This document shows, one piece after another, positions 37,102-45,311 of a stretch of 64,000 nt of DNA. Below the pieces are notes generated by a model. That model saw only the letters and a program-made list of their open reading frames with translations. It did not search any database and was not told the origin of the DNA. The stretch spans positions 1,756,501 through 1,820,500 of the forward strand of contig JAGYJG010000001.1 of assembly GCA_018402155.1 (NCBI GenBank), read 5' to 3'. Within the stretch, counting starts at the first letter, position 1, and every line of letters begins with the position of its first letter. Origin of the DNA: Bacteroidia bacterium. GTDB lineage: Bacteria; Bacteroidota; Bacteroidia; NS11-12g; UBA9320. Both the position numbers and the translations under genes were made by a program.

Positions 37102-38103
37102 ATGCATAAAATAGAGCAATTACTAAATGATAGGATATTATTTTTAGATGGTGCTATGGGCACTATGATACAACAACATAAATTGACTGAGGAGCAATAT
37201 CGCGGAGAGCGTTTTGCAGAATACATTCATCCATTAAAAGGAAATAATGACCTTCTTAGTATAACACAACCTGACATAATAAAGCAAATACACCTTGATT
37301 TTTTGGAGGCTGGGGCAGACATCATAGAGACCAATACCTTTAATAGTACAAGTGTGAGTATGGCGGATTATTATATGGAAGATTTGGTAGAGGAACTTAA
37401 TATTTCAGCCGCAAAACTTGCGCGAGAAGCGGCAGATCAGTATTCTCAGAAAACACCCCAAAAACAACGTTTTGTAGCCGGCAGTATCGGTCCTACTAAT
37501 AAAACAACCTCACTATCTCCAGACGTTAATAATCCTGGTTTTAGAGCTATCGATTTTGATACCCTAGTAGTAGCCTACAAGCAACAAGCAAGAGCATTAG
37601 CTAAAGGCGGCGTCGATATTTTTTTGATAGAAACTGTTTTTGACACCCTGAACTGTAAGGCTGCTATTTTTGCTATTCTTGAACTAAAAGATGAGCTAAA
37701 GCTGGATATTCCTATTATGATAAGTGGTACTATTACTGATGCTAGTGGACGTACACTCAGCGGTCAAACGGTAGAAGCATTTTGGTACAGTATAAGCCAC
37801 GCAAATCCACTAAGCGTAGGACTAAACTGTGCTTTAGGTGCAGACCAAATGCGCCCATTTATAAAAGAACTAAGCGACAAGGCTTGGTGCAGAGTATCAG
37901 CACACCCAAATGCAGGTCTTCCAAATGAATTTGGCGAATACGATGAAACCCCCGAAAGTATGAGCGCAGTAGTAGGCGAATTTGCTAGTAGCGGATTTTT
38001 GAATATAGTGGGTGGTTGCTGCGGCACCACACCTGCCCATCTAAAAGCAATTATAGAACGAGTAGAAACCGAAAAGCCTAGAGTAATTCCAATTCTTGTA
38101 TAG
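37102..38103 (+). CDS. metH: Homocysteine S-methyltransferase module of cobalamin-dependent methionine synthase (stand-alone MetH N-terminus)
   Basis: The 333-aa product is the homocysteine-binding barrel of Met[46 protein letters not shown] and the zinc cysteines in VGLNCALG and [11 protein letters not shown]. It lacks the folate, cobalamin and reactivation domains of the full 1200-aa enzyme. In this phylum MetH is often split into this piece and a longer partner next door; here the next gene is atpG on the opposite strand, so the partner must be elsewhere, or the protein works alone with another methyl donor. Confidence 0.85.
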   Translation: MHKIEQLLNDRILFLDGAMGTMIQQHKLTEEQYRGERFAEYIHPLKGNNDLLSITQPDIIKQIHLDFLEAGADIIETNTFNSTSVSMADYYMEDLVEELNISAAKLAREAADQYSQKTPQKQRFVAGSIGPTNKTTSLSPDVNNPGFRAIDFDTLVVAYKQQARALAKGGVDIFLIETVFDTLNCKAAIFAILELKDELKLDIPIMISGTITDASGRTLSGQTVEAFWYSISHANPLSVGLNCALGADQMRPFIKELSDKAWCRVSAHPNAGLPNEFGEYDETPESMSAVVGEFASSGFLNIVGGCCGTTPAHLKAIIERVETEKPRVIPILV

Positions 38104-38311
38104 TAAACATCACAACCTAAAATTTTCCTCTACTAGGTTTTTTACTCGCAGGCGAAGTTTCAAACTCTAAAGTACTAACATTAACGACGCTATTCTGTTA
38201 TGAACTGCCGATATTCATAGCATATTATACCTATTTCGAGATAAAATTATTGTAGCTGATGGGCACTTCTGCGACATTCTATCTCTCTGTCTGTAGATGC
38301 GAAAGCATCAC

Positions 38312-38347
38312 AAAAAAACAGCCTTCCTCATTTCTGAAGAAAGCTGT
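38312..38347 (-). terminator. Intrinsic terminator of the ATP synthase operon
   Basis: On the minus strand, ACAGCTTTCTTC, a short AGAAAT loop and GAGGAAGGCTGT pair (with G-T pairs) and are followed by a run of seven T. It lies about 30 bp after the atpG stop. Confidence 0.8.
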
Positions 38348-38377
38348 ACTATTAATTTTATAAATACGTTTAAACCC

Positions 38378-39268
38378 TTACCCTTCTAGTGCAGCGGCTC
38401 CACCTACTATTTCCAATATTTCTGTCGTTATAGCAGCCTGACGCGCTTGATTATATTGTAATTTTAAGTCATATATGAGTTCGCCAGCATTTTCAGTGGC
38501 CTTGTCCATTGCGACCATTCTACTTCCGTGTTCAGAAGCTTGAGCATCAAGCATAGTTCGATATAACTGAGTCTTCACTGCGCGCGGTATAAGCGTTTCT
38601 AGCAGCGCTACTTTAGACGGCTCAAACGAGAAATCTGCTAGATATTCACTTGTTTCTTTACCTGTATGAGATATTTGTTCTAGTTCTACCGGCAGAATTT
38701 TTTCTGCCGTTACGACTTGTGTAGCCGCATTTTTAAATTTATTGTAAACTACGCGGACTTCGTCATATTTACCAGCCAAAAAATCAGCAATAACCCTATC
38801 TCCTATATCAAATGCAGCATTTGCGCTTAGATCTAAAAACGTCTGGATATCGCTAGTATCCATAGGAAATTCACTGCGCTTGTAATACTCGTATGCTTTT
38901 TTTCCAATAAATTTTACCTCTACGTTTACATTATCTTTGGCATACTTATTAGCCATCAAGTTTCGTATTTCTTTGATAATATTTGCATTATAACCACCAC
39001 ATAATCCCCTATCGCTAGAGTTGGCTATAAGTAGAACGTTGCGCAGTGAGCGGTGCTCAAAATAGCCTTGCAAACTCTCCTCGCTTTTTGCGGTTTCGGC
39101 CAAATTTAGTAGGATTCCGTTAAGTTTTTCGGCATATGGCCTCATTTGTATAATAGCGTTTTGAGCCTTTCGCAGCTTTGTTGCCGAAACCATTTTCATG
39201 GCTTTGGTAATTTGCTGTGTAGACTGTGTGCTCGCTATACGAGTTCTTACTTCTTTAAGATTGGCCAT
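38378..39268 (-). CDS. atpG: F1 ATP synthase gamma subunit
   Basis: The rotor shaft of F1. The 296-aa sequence starts MANLKEVRTRIASTQSTQQITKAMKMVSATKL, the universally conserved N-terminal helix, contains SDRGLCGGYNANI, and ends with the paired C-terminal helix TENAGELIYDLKLQYNQARQAAITTEILEIVGGA. It is the last gene of the operon, 6 bp after atpA; beta and epsilon genes do not follow. Confidence 0.97.
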   Translation of the reverse strand: MANLKEVRTRIASTQSTQQITKAMKMVSATKLRKAQNAIIQMRPYAEKLNGILLNLAETAKSEESLQGYFEHRSLRNVLLIANSSDRGLCGGYNANIIKEIRNLMANKYAKDNVNVEVKFIGKKAYEYYKRSEFPMDTSDIQTFLDLSANAAFDIGDRVIADFLAGKYDEVRVVYNKFKNAATQVVTAEKILPVELEQISHTGKETSEYLADFSFEPSKVALLETLIPRAVKTQLYRTMLDAQASEHGSRMVAMDKATENAGELIYDLKLQYNQARQAAITTEILEIVGGAAALEG

Positions 39269-39274
39269 TACTTA

Positions 39275-40855
39275 TTATGCTTTGTAGTTTTTAGATATTT
39301 CAGCGGCTACCGTTTCTATAACATTTGTAAGCTCATCAGAATATTTACCATCACTCAAATCGTCTAGCACACTTTTATGATCTGAGTCCATTTTCATTAA
39401 GAATTCTTCCTCAAACTTACGCACTTGATTTACAGGTACATTTTTTAGTAAGCCTTTAGTACCTAGGTAGATGATCGATACCTGCTTGCCCACAGAAAGT
39501 GGAGAAAACTGTGGCTGTTTTAGTATCTCCACGTTTCTAGCACCTTTATCTAGCACTCCTTTTGTTGCAGCATCGAGATCAGAACCAAACTTCGCAAAAG
39601 CCTCTAACTCTCTGTATTGAGCCTGATCTAGCTTCAAAGTTCCCGAGGTCTTCTTCATTGATTTTTTTTGCGCTGCACCACCTACTCGAGATACCGAAAT
39701 ACCGACGTTGATGGCAGGACGAACTCCTGAGTTAAATAAATCTGATTCCAAGAAAATTTGTCCATCGGTGATAGAAATAACGTTAGTTGGAATATAAGCA
39801 GAAACATCGCCTGCCTGAGTTTCAATGATAGGCAAAGCGGTAAGAGATCCACCCCCTTTAACTAGATGTTTTATAGATTCGGGTAAGTCATTCATGCCTT
39901 GAGCAATTTCATCAGACCCATTTATTTTTGCAGCCCTTTCTAGCAAACGAGAGTGCAGATAAAACACATCTCCAGGATAAGCTTCACGACCTGGAGGTCT
40001 TTTTAGAAGCAGGGATACCTCGCGGTAAGCAACTGCTTGCTTGCTCAAATCATCAAAAACAATGAGTGCAGGCCTTCCAGTATCTCTAAAAAACTCACCA
40101 ATAGCGGCACCAGCCATAGGCGCATAAAACTGCATTGGTGCAGGATCAGCAGCCGATGCAGACACCACAACAGTGTAAGCCATAGCCCCTTTTTGCTCCA
40201 AGGATGACACCACTTGCTTCACCGTTGATGCTTTTTGACCACATGCTACATAGATACAAAACACTGGTTCTCCTTTGTCGTAGAATTCTTTTTGGTTAAT
40301 AATAGTATCAATGGCAACAGCAGTTTTACCCGTTTGTCTATCTCCTATTATGAGCTCTCTCTGTCCTCTACCTACTGGTATCATGGCGTCTACCGCTTTC
40401 AATCCCGTTTGCATAGGCTCAGTAACAGGCTCCCTAAAGATTACACCTGGCGCTTTCCTTTCTAGTGGCATTTCGTAAGTTTCTCCAAGTATTGGTCCTT
40501 TACCGTCTATTGGTTCTCCTAGCGTATTTACCACTCTACCAAGCATTCCCTCACCTACATTTATTGAGGCAATGGTGTTGGTACGTTTAACTGTATCGCC
40601 TTCACCGATACCGATAGTACTTCCAAGGAGTACGGCTCCCACATTATCCTCTTCAAGGTTTAGCACAATTCCTTGCACCCCATTTTCAAACTCTATAAGC
40701 TCACCCGATTTTACTTGAGTGAGTCCGTAAATACGAGCAATACCGTCGCCTACTTGTAGAACGGTACCTACCTCTTCTAACTGAGCATCAGTTTTCACAC
40801 CGGCAAGTTGCTCTTTTATTATGCTAGAAACTTCATCTGGTCTTATTGCAGCCAT
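39275..40855 (-). CDS. atpA: F1 ATP synthase alpha subunit
   Basis: A 526-aa subunit of the F1 hexamer. It carries a nucleotide-binding P-loop [13 protein letters not shown], the catalytic-interface [14 protein letters not shown], and the alpha signature [17 protein letters not shown]. It starts with the short amphipathic helix that contacts the delta subunit ([16 protein letters not shown]). Non-catalytic partner of beta, whose gene is not in this cluster. Confidence 0.98.
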   Translation of the reverse strand: MAAIRPDEVSSIIKEQLAGVKTDAQLEEVGTVLQVGDGIARIYGLTQVKSGELIEFENGVQGIVLNLEEDNVGAVLLGSTIGIGEGDTVKRTNTIASINVGEGMLGRVVNTLGEPIDGKGPILGETYEMPLERKAPGVIFREPVTEPMQTGLKAVDAMIPVGRGQRELIIGDRQTGKTAVAIDTIINQKEFYDKGEPVFCIYVACGQKASTVKQVVSSLEQKGAMAYTVVVSASAADPAPMQFYAPMAGAAIGEFFRDTGRPALIVFDDLSKQAVAYREVSLLLKRPPGREAYPGDVFYLHSRLLERAAKINGSDEIAQGMNDLPESIKHLVKGGGSLTALPIIETQAGDVSAYIPTNVISITDGQIFLESDLFNSGVRPAINVGISVSRVGGAAQKKSMKKTSGTLKLDQAQYRELEAFAKFGSDLDAATKGVLDKGARNVEILKQPQFSPLSVGKQVSIIYLGTKGLLKNVPVNQVRKFEEEFLMKMDSDHKSVLDDLSDGKYSDELTNVIETVAAEISKNYKA

Positions 40856-40863
40856 TTTATTTT

Positions 40864-41403
40864 TTAATTATAAATTAATGTTTTTCTGATTTCTCTTAGT
40901 TCTTTTGACACGCTTTTGTCTAATAGCTTGTCTTCATGTCTTATAATAACGCCACCTATAATAGCAGCGTCTACTTTATTGTTTAGTTCTACGTCGTTTT
41001 TTTGAAGCAATACACTTACGTACTTTTTCATTTGTGACATAGTCTCTTGTGAAAGAGCTGTAGCTGTAATAACAGTTGCACTCGAAATACCTTTCAACTG
41101 ATTGTATAATCCGATGTATTGAGCTGCAATCGTAGCCAATTCGCTTTCGCGTCTTTTTTCTGCTAGATAAGCGATAAAATCTTGAGTCATACCATCTGTT
41201 TTTGAAAAAACCTTTGCCAAAACAGCTCTTTTACCAGACGCTTTGATTATTGGATTTTTCAGAAGATTACGCAACTCTTTGGATTCTTCGCACGTAGCTA
41301 AAACCGTTTCCATATCAGCCTTTACAGCCTCTAGCTTTCCATTATCTCTCGCGCTTTCTATCAATGATTTAGAATATCTTGATGCAATTCTACTAACTGA
41401 CAT
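40864..41403 (-). CDS. atpH: F1 ATP synthase delta subunit
   Basis: A 179-aa stalk protein joining F1 to the b dimer. It has the six-helix N-domain ([36 protein letters not shown]) and the C-terminal strand/helix [29 protein letters not shown], the conserved OSCP/delta motif. Position between atpF and atpA is canonical. Confidence 0.95.
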   Translation of the reverse strand: MSVSRIASRYSKSLIESARDNGKLEAVKADMETVLATCEESKELRNLLKNPIIKASGKRAVLAKVFSKTDGMTQDFIAYLAEKRRESELATIAAQYIGLYNQLKGISSATVITATALSQETMSQMKKYVSVLLQKNDVELNNKVDAAIIGGVIIRHEDKLLDKSVSKELREIRKTLIYN

Positions 41404-41410
41404 AGCTTAA

Positions 41411-41905
41411 TTAATTGATTTGAGCTTTACTAAGATGTTCTGCAACCAATGCTTCTTGTGCACCCTTATCACTCAATTCTTTTCTAATTACTAATTCAGC
41501 AATTTCCAATGAAATCTCTCCCACTTGTCTTTTTATATCTGACAGCGCTTGATTTTTTTCTTTTTCTATTTCTCCACGAGCCGCAGAAATTAAGCGATTT
41601 CCTTCCTCTGTCGCGGACATTTTAGCATCAGCTAGAATTTTATCTCTCATTTCCTTTGCTTCTCTAAGGATAGACTCCCGCTCAGATCTAGCTTCAGCCA
41701 GTAGTTCTTCATTTTCAGCCTTCAAAGTGCTCATTTGAGCCTTTGCTTCTTCAGCAGATTTTAACGACCTTTCGATAAAATCTTCTCTGTCTTTTAGTGC
41801 TTTTAAAATTCCAGACCATGCAAACTTTCTCAAAATAAATAGCACAATCAGGAATGCCAAAGACATCCAAAAAACTAGACCAATACTTGGTGTTAATAAT
41901 TCCAT
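41411..41905 (-). CDS. atpF: Fo ATP synthase b subunit
   Basis: A 164-aa peripheral stalk subunit: one N-terminal membrane helix (GLVFWMSLAFLIVLFILRKFAW) followed by an unbroken charged helix rich in Glu, Lys and Ala to the end, e.g. DREDFIERSLKSAEEAKAQM. It dimerises as a right-handed coiled coil. Lies 7 bp before atpH. Confidence 0.95.
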   Translation of the reverse strand: MELLTPSIGLVFWMSLAFLIVLFILRKFAWSGILKALKDREDFIERSLKSAEEAKAQMSTLKAENEELLAEARSERESILREAKEMRDKILADAKMSATEEGNRLISAARGEIEKEKNQALSDIKRQVGEISLEIAELVIRKELSDKGAQEALVAEHLSKAQIN

Positions 41906-41968
41906 AATTTTCTAAGAATATATGAGGTGGACAATAGCAATACTGTCCACCGTTATATTTCTTTTTAG

Positions 41969-42211
41969 TTACCCAAGAGCGATCAAAAGACACACGATAA
42001 TTCCGAAGAATGCAGCACCCTCTACAAGAGCTGCTGCTACAATCATGTTTGCACGTATATCTCCAGATACCTCAGGTTGGCGAGCCATAGACTCTAATGC
42101 AGAGCCTCCGATTCTACCAATACCCAGACCTGCGCCGATAACTGCGATGCCTGCTCCAATTCCAGCACCCATGTGTGCCAATCCTTCTAATAAAATTGTT
42201 AAAAGTTCCAT
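41969..42211 (-). CDS. atpE: Fo ATP synthase c subunit
   Basis: An 80-aa two-helix hairpin forming the rotor ring. The polar loop is ESMARQPE and the ion-carrying Glu is in AALVEGAAFFG of helix 2. Compared with sodium-type rings, the helix-1 Gln is Ile here and the residues after the Glu are Gly-Ala rather than Ser-Thr, so the ring is predicted to carry protons. Confidence 0.97.
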   Translation of the reverse strand: MELLTILLEGLAHMGAGIGAGIAVIGAGLGIGRIGGSALESMARQPEVSGDIRANMIVAAALVEGAAFFGIIVCLLIALG

Positions 42212-42275
42212 TTTGTTACTAGTTACTTGATTTGATTTATATATTTATTTAAAAAATTCTTTTTTCTCTTTTATT

Positions 42276-43361
42276 TCAATGATTCTCGTGAGCATGTTCT
42301 TCTACTGCACTCCCAAAATACAAAGCTGAAAGCAATGTGAAAACATATGCCTGCAAGAAAGCTACTAATAGCTCTATACAAAACATAAATATAGAAAACA
42401 CTACAGACACTACAGACACTCCAAAACCTCCAGCAGACCCATACAGATTATTGAATATAAATATCAAACTTACAAACGCTAGGATAATAATGTGTCCTGC
42501 CGTAATGTTGGCAAAAAGACGCAACATAAGCACAATAGGCTTACTAAGAAATCCTATAAATTCGATAATAAACATCAAAGGTATAGGCACTTTTAGCCAC
42601 CAAGGCACTCCTGGCGTCCACAAAATGTGCATCCAATAATCTTTATTGCCACTTGCAGCGGTAATAATAAAGGTCAGCAAAGCAAGAACTAAAGCCACTG
42701 CAATATTTCCAGTCACATTGAATCCACCTATAAAAGGTATTAATCCTAATAAATTAGCTATCCAAATAAAGAAAAATACAGTAAGTAAGAAGGGCAAAAA
42801 CCTTTCATATTTAGCACCTATAGATGGTTTAGCTATTTCATCTCTTACGAACACAATGAGCGGCTCCATTGCAGACTGTATACCTTTTGGAGCTTGTCCT
42901 TCACGCTTTTTATATCCTTTGGCTACTGCTCCAAAAATAACAAGTAGCAAAATCGCAGTGACAAAAACACCTACGACAGACTTGGTTATCGAAAAATCAA
43001 GAGGCTTGGGTGCTAGGATGTGGCCTTCAGCATCACGAACAAGTTCATTACTTGTACCTGCAAAATAAATCTTTTCGTGGCTCATCACATAACCCTTATA
43101 ATTGGCACCGTCTGCCAAATGATGAGAGCTAAATGGGCCTACGAGACCTCCATTTGAATTATCCCACAAGATAATGGGCAGTGGTATATGAAAATTGCCG
43201 ATATGAATTTCGTGATTATCTAGTACGTGATGTATAATCACGTCACCAGGATTAAAGTCATTATTGGCAGCGCTGTTCTCAGCTTTATTCGATGCGAACG
43301 CTGCACCAGATGTCACAACTAGGACAAATACAGCCAAAAACATGGCTTTAGTTTGATTCAT
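42276..43361 (-). CDS. atpB: Fo ATP synthase a subunit with periplasmic N-terminal extension
   Basis: The proton channel subunit. I prefer ATG at 43361 (product 361 aa) over the track's 43394, as it gives a clean signal peptide MNQTKAMFLAVFVLVVTSGAAFAS and removes the overlap with the upstream gene. About 100 residues with many His (DVIIHHVLDNHEIHIGNFHIP) precede the first Fo helix; this extension is usual in the phylum. The essential Arg is in PIVLMLRLFANITAGH, and the last helices contain FLQAYVFTLLSALYF. Confidence 0.95.
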   Translation of the reverse strand: MNQTKAMFLAVFVLVVTSGAAFASNKAENSAANNDFNPGDVIIHHVLDNHEIHIGNFHIPLPIILWDNSNGGLVGPFSSHHLADGANYKGYVMSHEKIYFAGTSNELVRDAEGHILAPKPLDFSITKSVVGVFVTAILLLVIFGAVAKGYKKREGQAPKGIQSAMEPLIVFVRDEIAKPSIGAKYERFLPFLLTVFFFIWIANLLGLIPFIGGFNVTGNIAVALVLALLTFIITAASGNKDYWMHILWTPGVPWWLKVPIPLMFIIEFIGFLSKPIVLMLRLFANITAGHIIILAFVSLIFIFNNLYGSAGGFGVSVVSVVFSIFMFCIELLVAFLQAYVFTLLSALYFGSAVEEHAHENH

Positions 43362-43374
43362 AAACTTCTGATAA

Positions 43375-43779
43375 TTAAATTGTTGTGTTATCAAGGGTGG
43401 TAGTTTTTTCGGGGCGCAATTTAGATACTAATTGAGTAATTTCAAATATTGTATAAAATAAATATAAAAATAAATAATACACGATAAACGTTTTAGATTT
43501 CAAGTCACTTACTATCAAATATATAGCTAGAAAAAACACACATAAGAGAAGTCTAAGACCTATAGCGCCTATCACTCCAGTAAAAAAAGTTGAATTAGAA
43601 TCACTTTTTACTGCACTTTGTGAGCGCCTTCCAATAACTACTCCCATCACGGCATAAAAACCCAGTGCTATCCAATACCAAGAGGTTTCTTGGGGATTTG
43701 CAAAATAGAATAAGACTATAGTTCCCACAGCTATAGCTAAAGTCAGGCCTGCTAATTTTCCCAAAAATTTTATTTCCAT
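43375..43779 (-). CDS. Small membrane protein of the atp operon (AtpI-like)
   Basis: A 134-aa protein with four hydrophobic segments and a C-terminal charged tail, in the position where other bacteria carry atpI. Sequence similarity to AtpI is not obvious by eye; the role as Fo assembly helper is inferred from position and topology. Confidence 0.7.
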   Translation of the reverse strand: MEIKFLGKLAGLTLAIAVGTIVLFYFANPQETSWYWIALGFYAVMGVVIGRRSQSAVKSDSNSTFFTGVIGAIGLRLLLCVFFLAIYLIVSDLKSKTFIVYYLFLYLFYTIFEITQLVSKLRPEKTTTLDNTTI

Positions 43780-43780
43780 A

Positions 43781-43978
43781 TTATTTCAACCGATTTATGA
43801 GTATGAATATGACTGCAAATACCGCTATAAAAACAGCTACAAGCAAGAAAACATTTGTGAGATTGAATAGTTGATCGAGTTTTAAACCAACAAAAATCAA
43901 AGCTAGAGCTACGGCTACCAACTGAATACCAAGACCTGCGTATTGAATAGCGTTTTCTTGTGTTTTTCTATTGTTCAA
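43781..43978 (-). CDS. AtpZ/AtpI-type two-helix protein
   Basis: A short membrane protein with the AtpZ pattern: NAIQYAGLGIQLVAVALALIFVGLKLDQLF then a second helix VFLLVAVFIAVFAVIFI. The track ORF (89 aa from GTG 44050) has a 5' part that is just the bactofilin gene in another frame; a TTG at 43978 overlaps the bactofilin stop (TTGAACAATAG) and gives 65 aa, a normal size. AtpZ-like proteins help assemble the c ring or move Mg/Ca; function not proven here. Confidence 0.75.
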   Translation of the reverse strand: MNNRKTQENAIQYAGLGIQLVAVALALIFVGLKLDQLFNLTNVFLLVAVFIAVFAVIFILINRLK

Positions 43979-44369
43979 GGGGTTTTCTTTTATCTTCTCT
44001 ACTCTCTGGTGTCTCTTTGCCCATGGTACAAGCTCCATTAAACGAACCACCGCTTTCTACTATGATTTTCACAGTACGTATGTCACCATTTACGATTCCA
44101 GAGCTTTTTATAAGTAGCAAATCTTGTATTGCAATATTGCCTTCTACAAACCCACTAATGTCTGCATTATTGGCGTGTATATTTCCAACAATAACTCCTG
44201 AGGCTCCTAGCACGCACTTACCACTTGTTTGTACGTCGCCTTCTACTTTCCCGTCTATGCGTAAATCTCCACTAGATGAGATACTCCCGTCTAAACGTGT
44301 TCCTTCACCAATAACATTTATGGCACTGCCTGCTGGTGTTAATTCATCTTTATTTTTTTTGCCTATCAT
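43968..44369 (-). CDS. Bactofilin (polymer-forming cytoskeletal protein)
   Basis: A 133-aa bactofilin: a short tail (SAINVIGEGTRLDGSISS) then a right-handed beta helix of repeated strands, e.g. GDLRIDGKVEGDVQTSGKCVLG, GNIHANNADISGFVEGN and GIVNGDIRT, then a charged tail. It self-assembles into filaments under the membrane that localise cell-wall enzymes. It follows an M23 peptidase gene, a recurrent pairing that links bactofilin filaments to peptidoglycan hydrolysis and cell shape. Confidence 0.93.
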   Translation of the reverse strand: MIGKKNKDELTPAGSAINVIGEGTRLDGSISSSGDLRIDGKVEGDVQTSGKCVLGASGVIVGNIHANNADISGFVEGNIAIQDLLLIKSSGIVNGDIRTVKIIVESGGSFNGACTMGKETPESREDKRKPLEQ

Positions 44370-44402
44370 TTTTAAATGCTGGTCGTAGTTTGTTTTAACG
44401 TG

Positions 44403-45227
44403 TTAAAAGTTAATAAAATTAACGGGGTTGACTGCCACACCCTTTTTCCATAGCTCAAAATGCAAATGCGGCCCAGAGGTTAATTCCCCGGTATTGCCCA
44501 CCAAAGCTATTGCGTCTCCCGCACGGACAAAAGTACCTTCTTTTTTCAAAAGTACTGCATTGTGCTTGTATACTGAGATAAAATCATTGGGGTGTTGTAT
44601 AAGTAATGTATGGCCACTAGAAGGTGTCCACGCTGCAAAAATTACAGTGCCATTTTGTACTGATTTGATAACATCTTTGCTATTTGCGGCAATATCTATT
44701 CCGAGGTGTTTTCTATCGACATTAAATGTATCGCTTACCACACCTTTTAACGGTATAAAAAAACTATAATTAATTGCGGTTTTTTCTGCGGGTCTCACGG
44801 TAGCTGATTTTTCATTCTGTTTCCCAGAAGGGATTGCCTCTTGAACATTATTTGCCTCCATTGCTTCGTTCACTACCTCTTGTCCCATTACTATGTCTTC
44901 ACCCGCGAGTACTTTTCCCAGCACTTCAGATTGCAGGTTTAGCTGAGCCAAACGCACTTCTAGTGAGTCTATTTTTTGTACCATAGCATACTGCTCTATA
45001 TTGCTGTATTTTGCACTTTTAGTTGGGAAAAGGTGATTAAGCGGAGTGTACGCCAAAAGAAAATAAATAAATACCCCAAACAATAAAAGACTCGAGAAAA
45101 CAGCAATAATTACATTCCATGGGGTGAGTACAACCGCAATTTTTTCTTCTAAGTTTTCATCCTGACGCAAAATTACCCTGTATCTATTTTTAAACTTCTT
45201 TGATATTCTTTTTCGGATAGACGACAT
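44403..45227 (-). CDS. M23 family metallopeptidase (LytM-type), membrane-anchored
   Basis: A 274-aa protein: basic N-terminus, one membrane helix (about residues 34-56), a short coiled coil, and a C-terminal M23 domain with zinc ligands in HLGIDIAA (HxxxD) and HLHFE near the end, plus IALVGNTGELTSGPH. All catalytic residues are present, so it should cut peptidoglycan crosslinks. With the bactofilin gene 33 bp downstream it forms a cell-shape module at the head of the atp operon. Confidence 0.92.
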   Translation of the reverse strand: MSSIRKRISKKFKNRYRVILRQDENLEEKIAVVLTPWNVIIAVFSSLLLFGVFIYFLLAYTPLNHLFPTKSAKYSNIEQYAMVQKIDSLEVRLAQLNLQSEVLGKVLAGEDIVMGQEVVNEAMEANNVQEAIPSGKQNEKSATVRPAEKTAINYSFFIPLKGVVSDTFNVDRKHLGIDIAANSKDVIKSVQNGTVIFAAWTPSSGHTLLIQHPNDFISVYKHNAVLLKKEGTFVRAGDAIALVGNTGELTSGPHLHFELWKKGVAVNPVNFINF

Positions 45228-45256
45228 TTAAATTAAAGATTACAGGTTATTTAAAA

Positions 45257-45264
45257 TATTTTTG
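45257..45264 (+). promoter_or_regulatory. -7 box TATTTTTG before sprE
   Basis: A perfect TAnnTTTG on plus, 47 nt upstream of the TTG start at 45312; no -33 TTG seen. Confidence 0.35.
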
Positions 45265-45287
45265 CTCTTTATTAAGTTACAAGACTA

Positions 45288-45295
45288 CAAAGTTA
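45288..45295 (-). promoter_or_regulatory. -7 promoter box TAACTTTG of the M23/bactofilin/atp operon
   Basis: A perfect TAnnTTTG on minus, about 60 nt upstream of ATG 45227. It is the best candidate for the start of the ten-gene transcript. Confidence 0.45.
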
Positions 45296-45311
45296 AATCG
45301 TATTATCAAAT

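Noticed and set aside
38296-38309. GATGC-GAAA-GCATC mini hairpin after the MetH-module gene
   Set aside because: Only five pairs and no T-run on the plus strand (an A-run follows); too weak to call a terminator.
41969-42211. Sodium-type ATP synthase c ring
   Set aside because: The helix-1 Gln and the Ser/Thr following the carrier Glu are replaced, so proton use is more likely.
42646-43068. 140-codon plus-strand ORF opposite atpB
   Set aside because: Antisense shadow of atpB; composition mirrors membrane helices on the other strand.
44050-44050. GTG 44050 as start of AtpZ
   Set aside because: The extra 24 codons lie wholly inside bactofilin in another frame and look unlike AtpZ N-termini; TTG 43978 gives a normal product.
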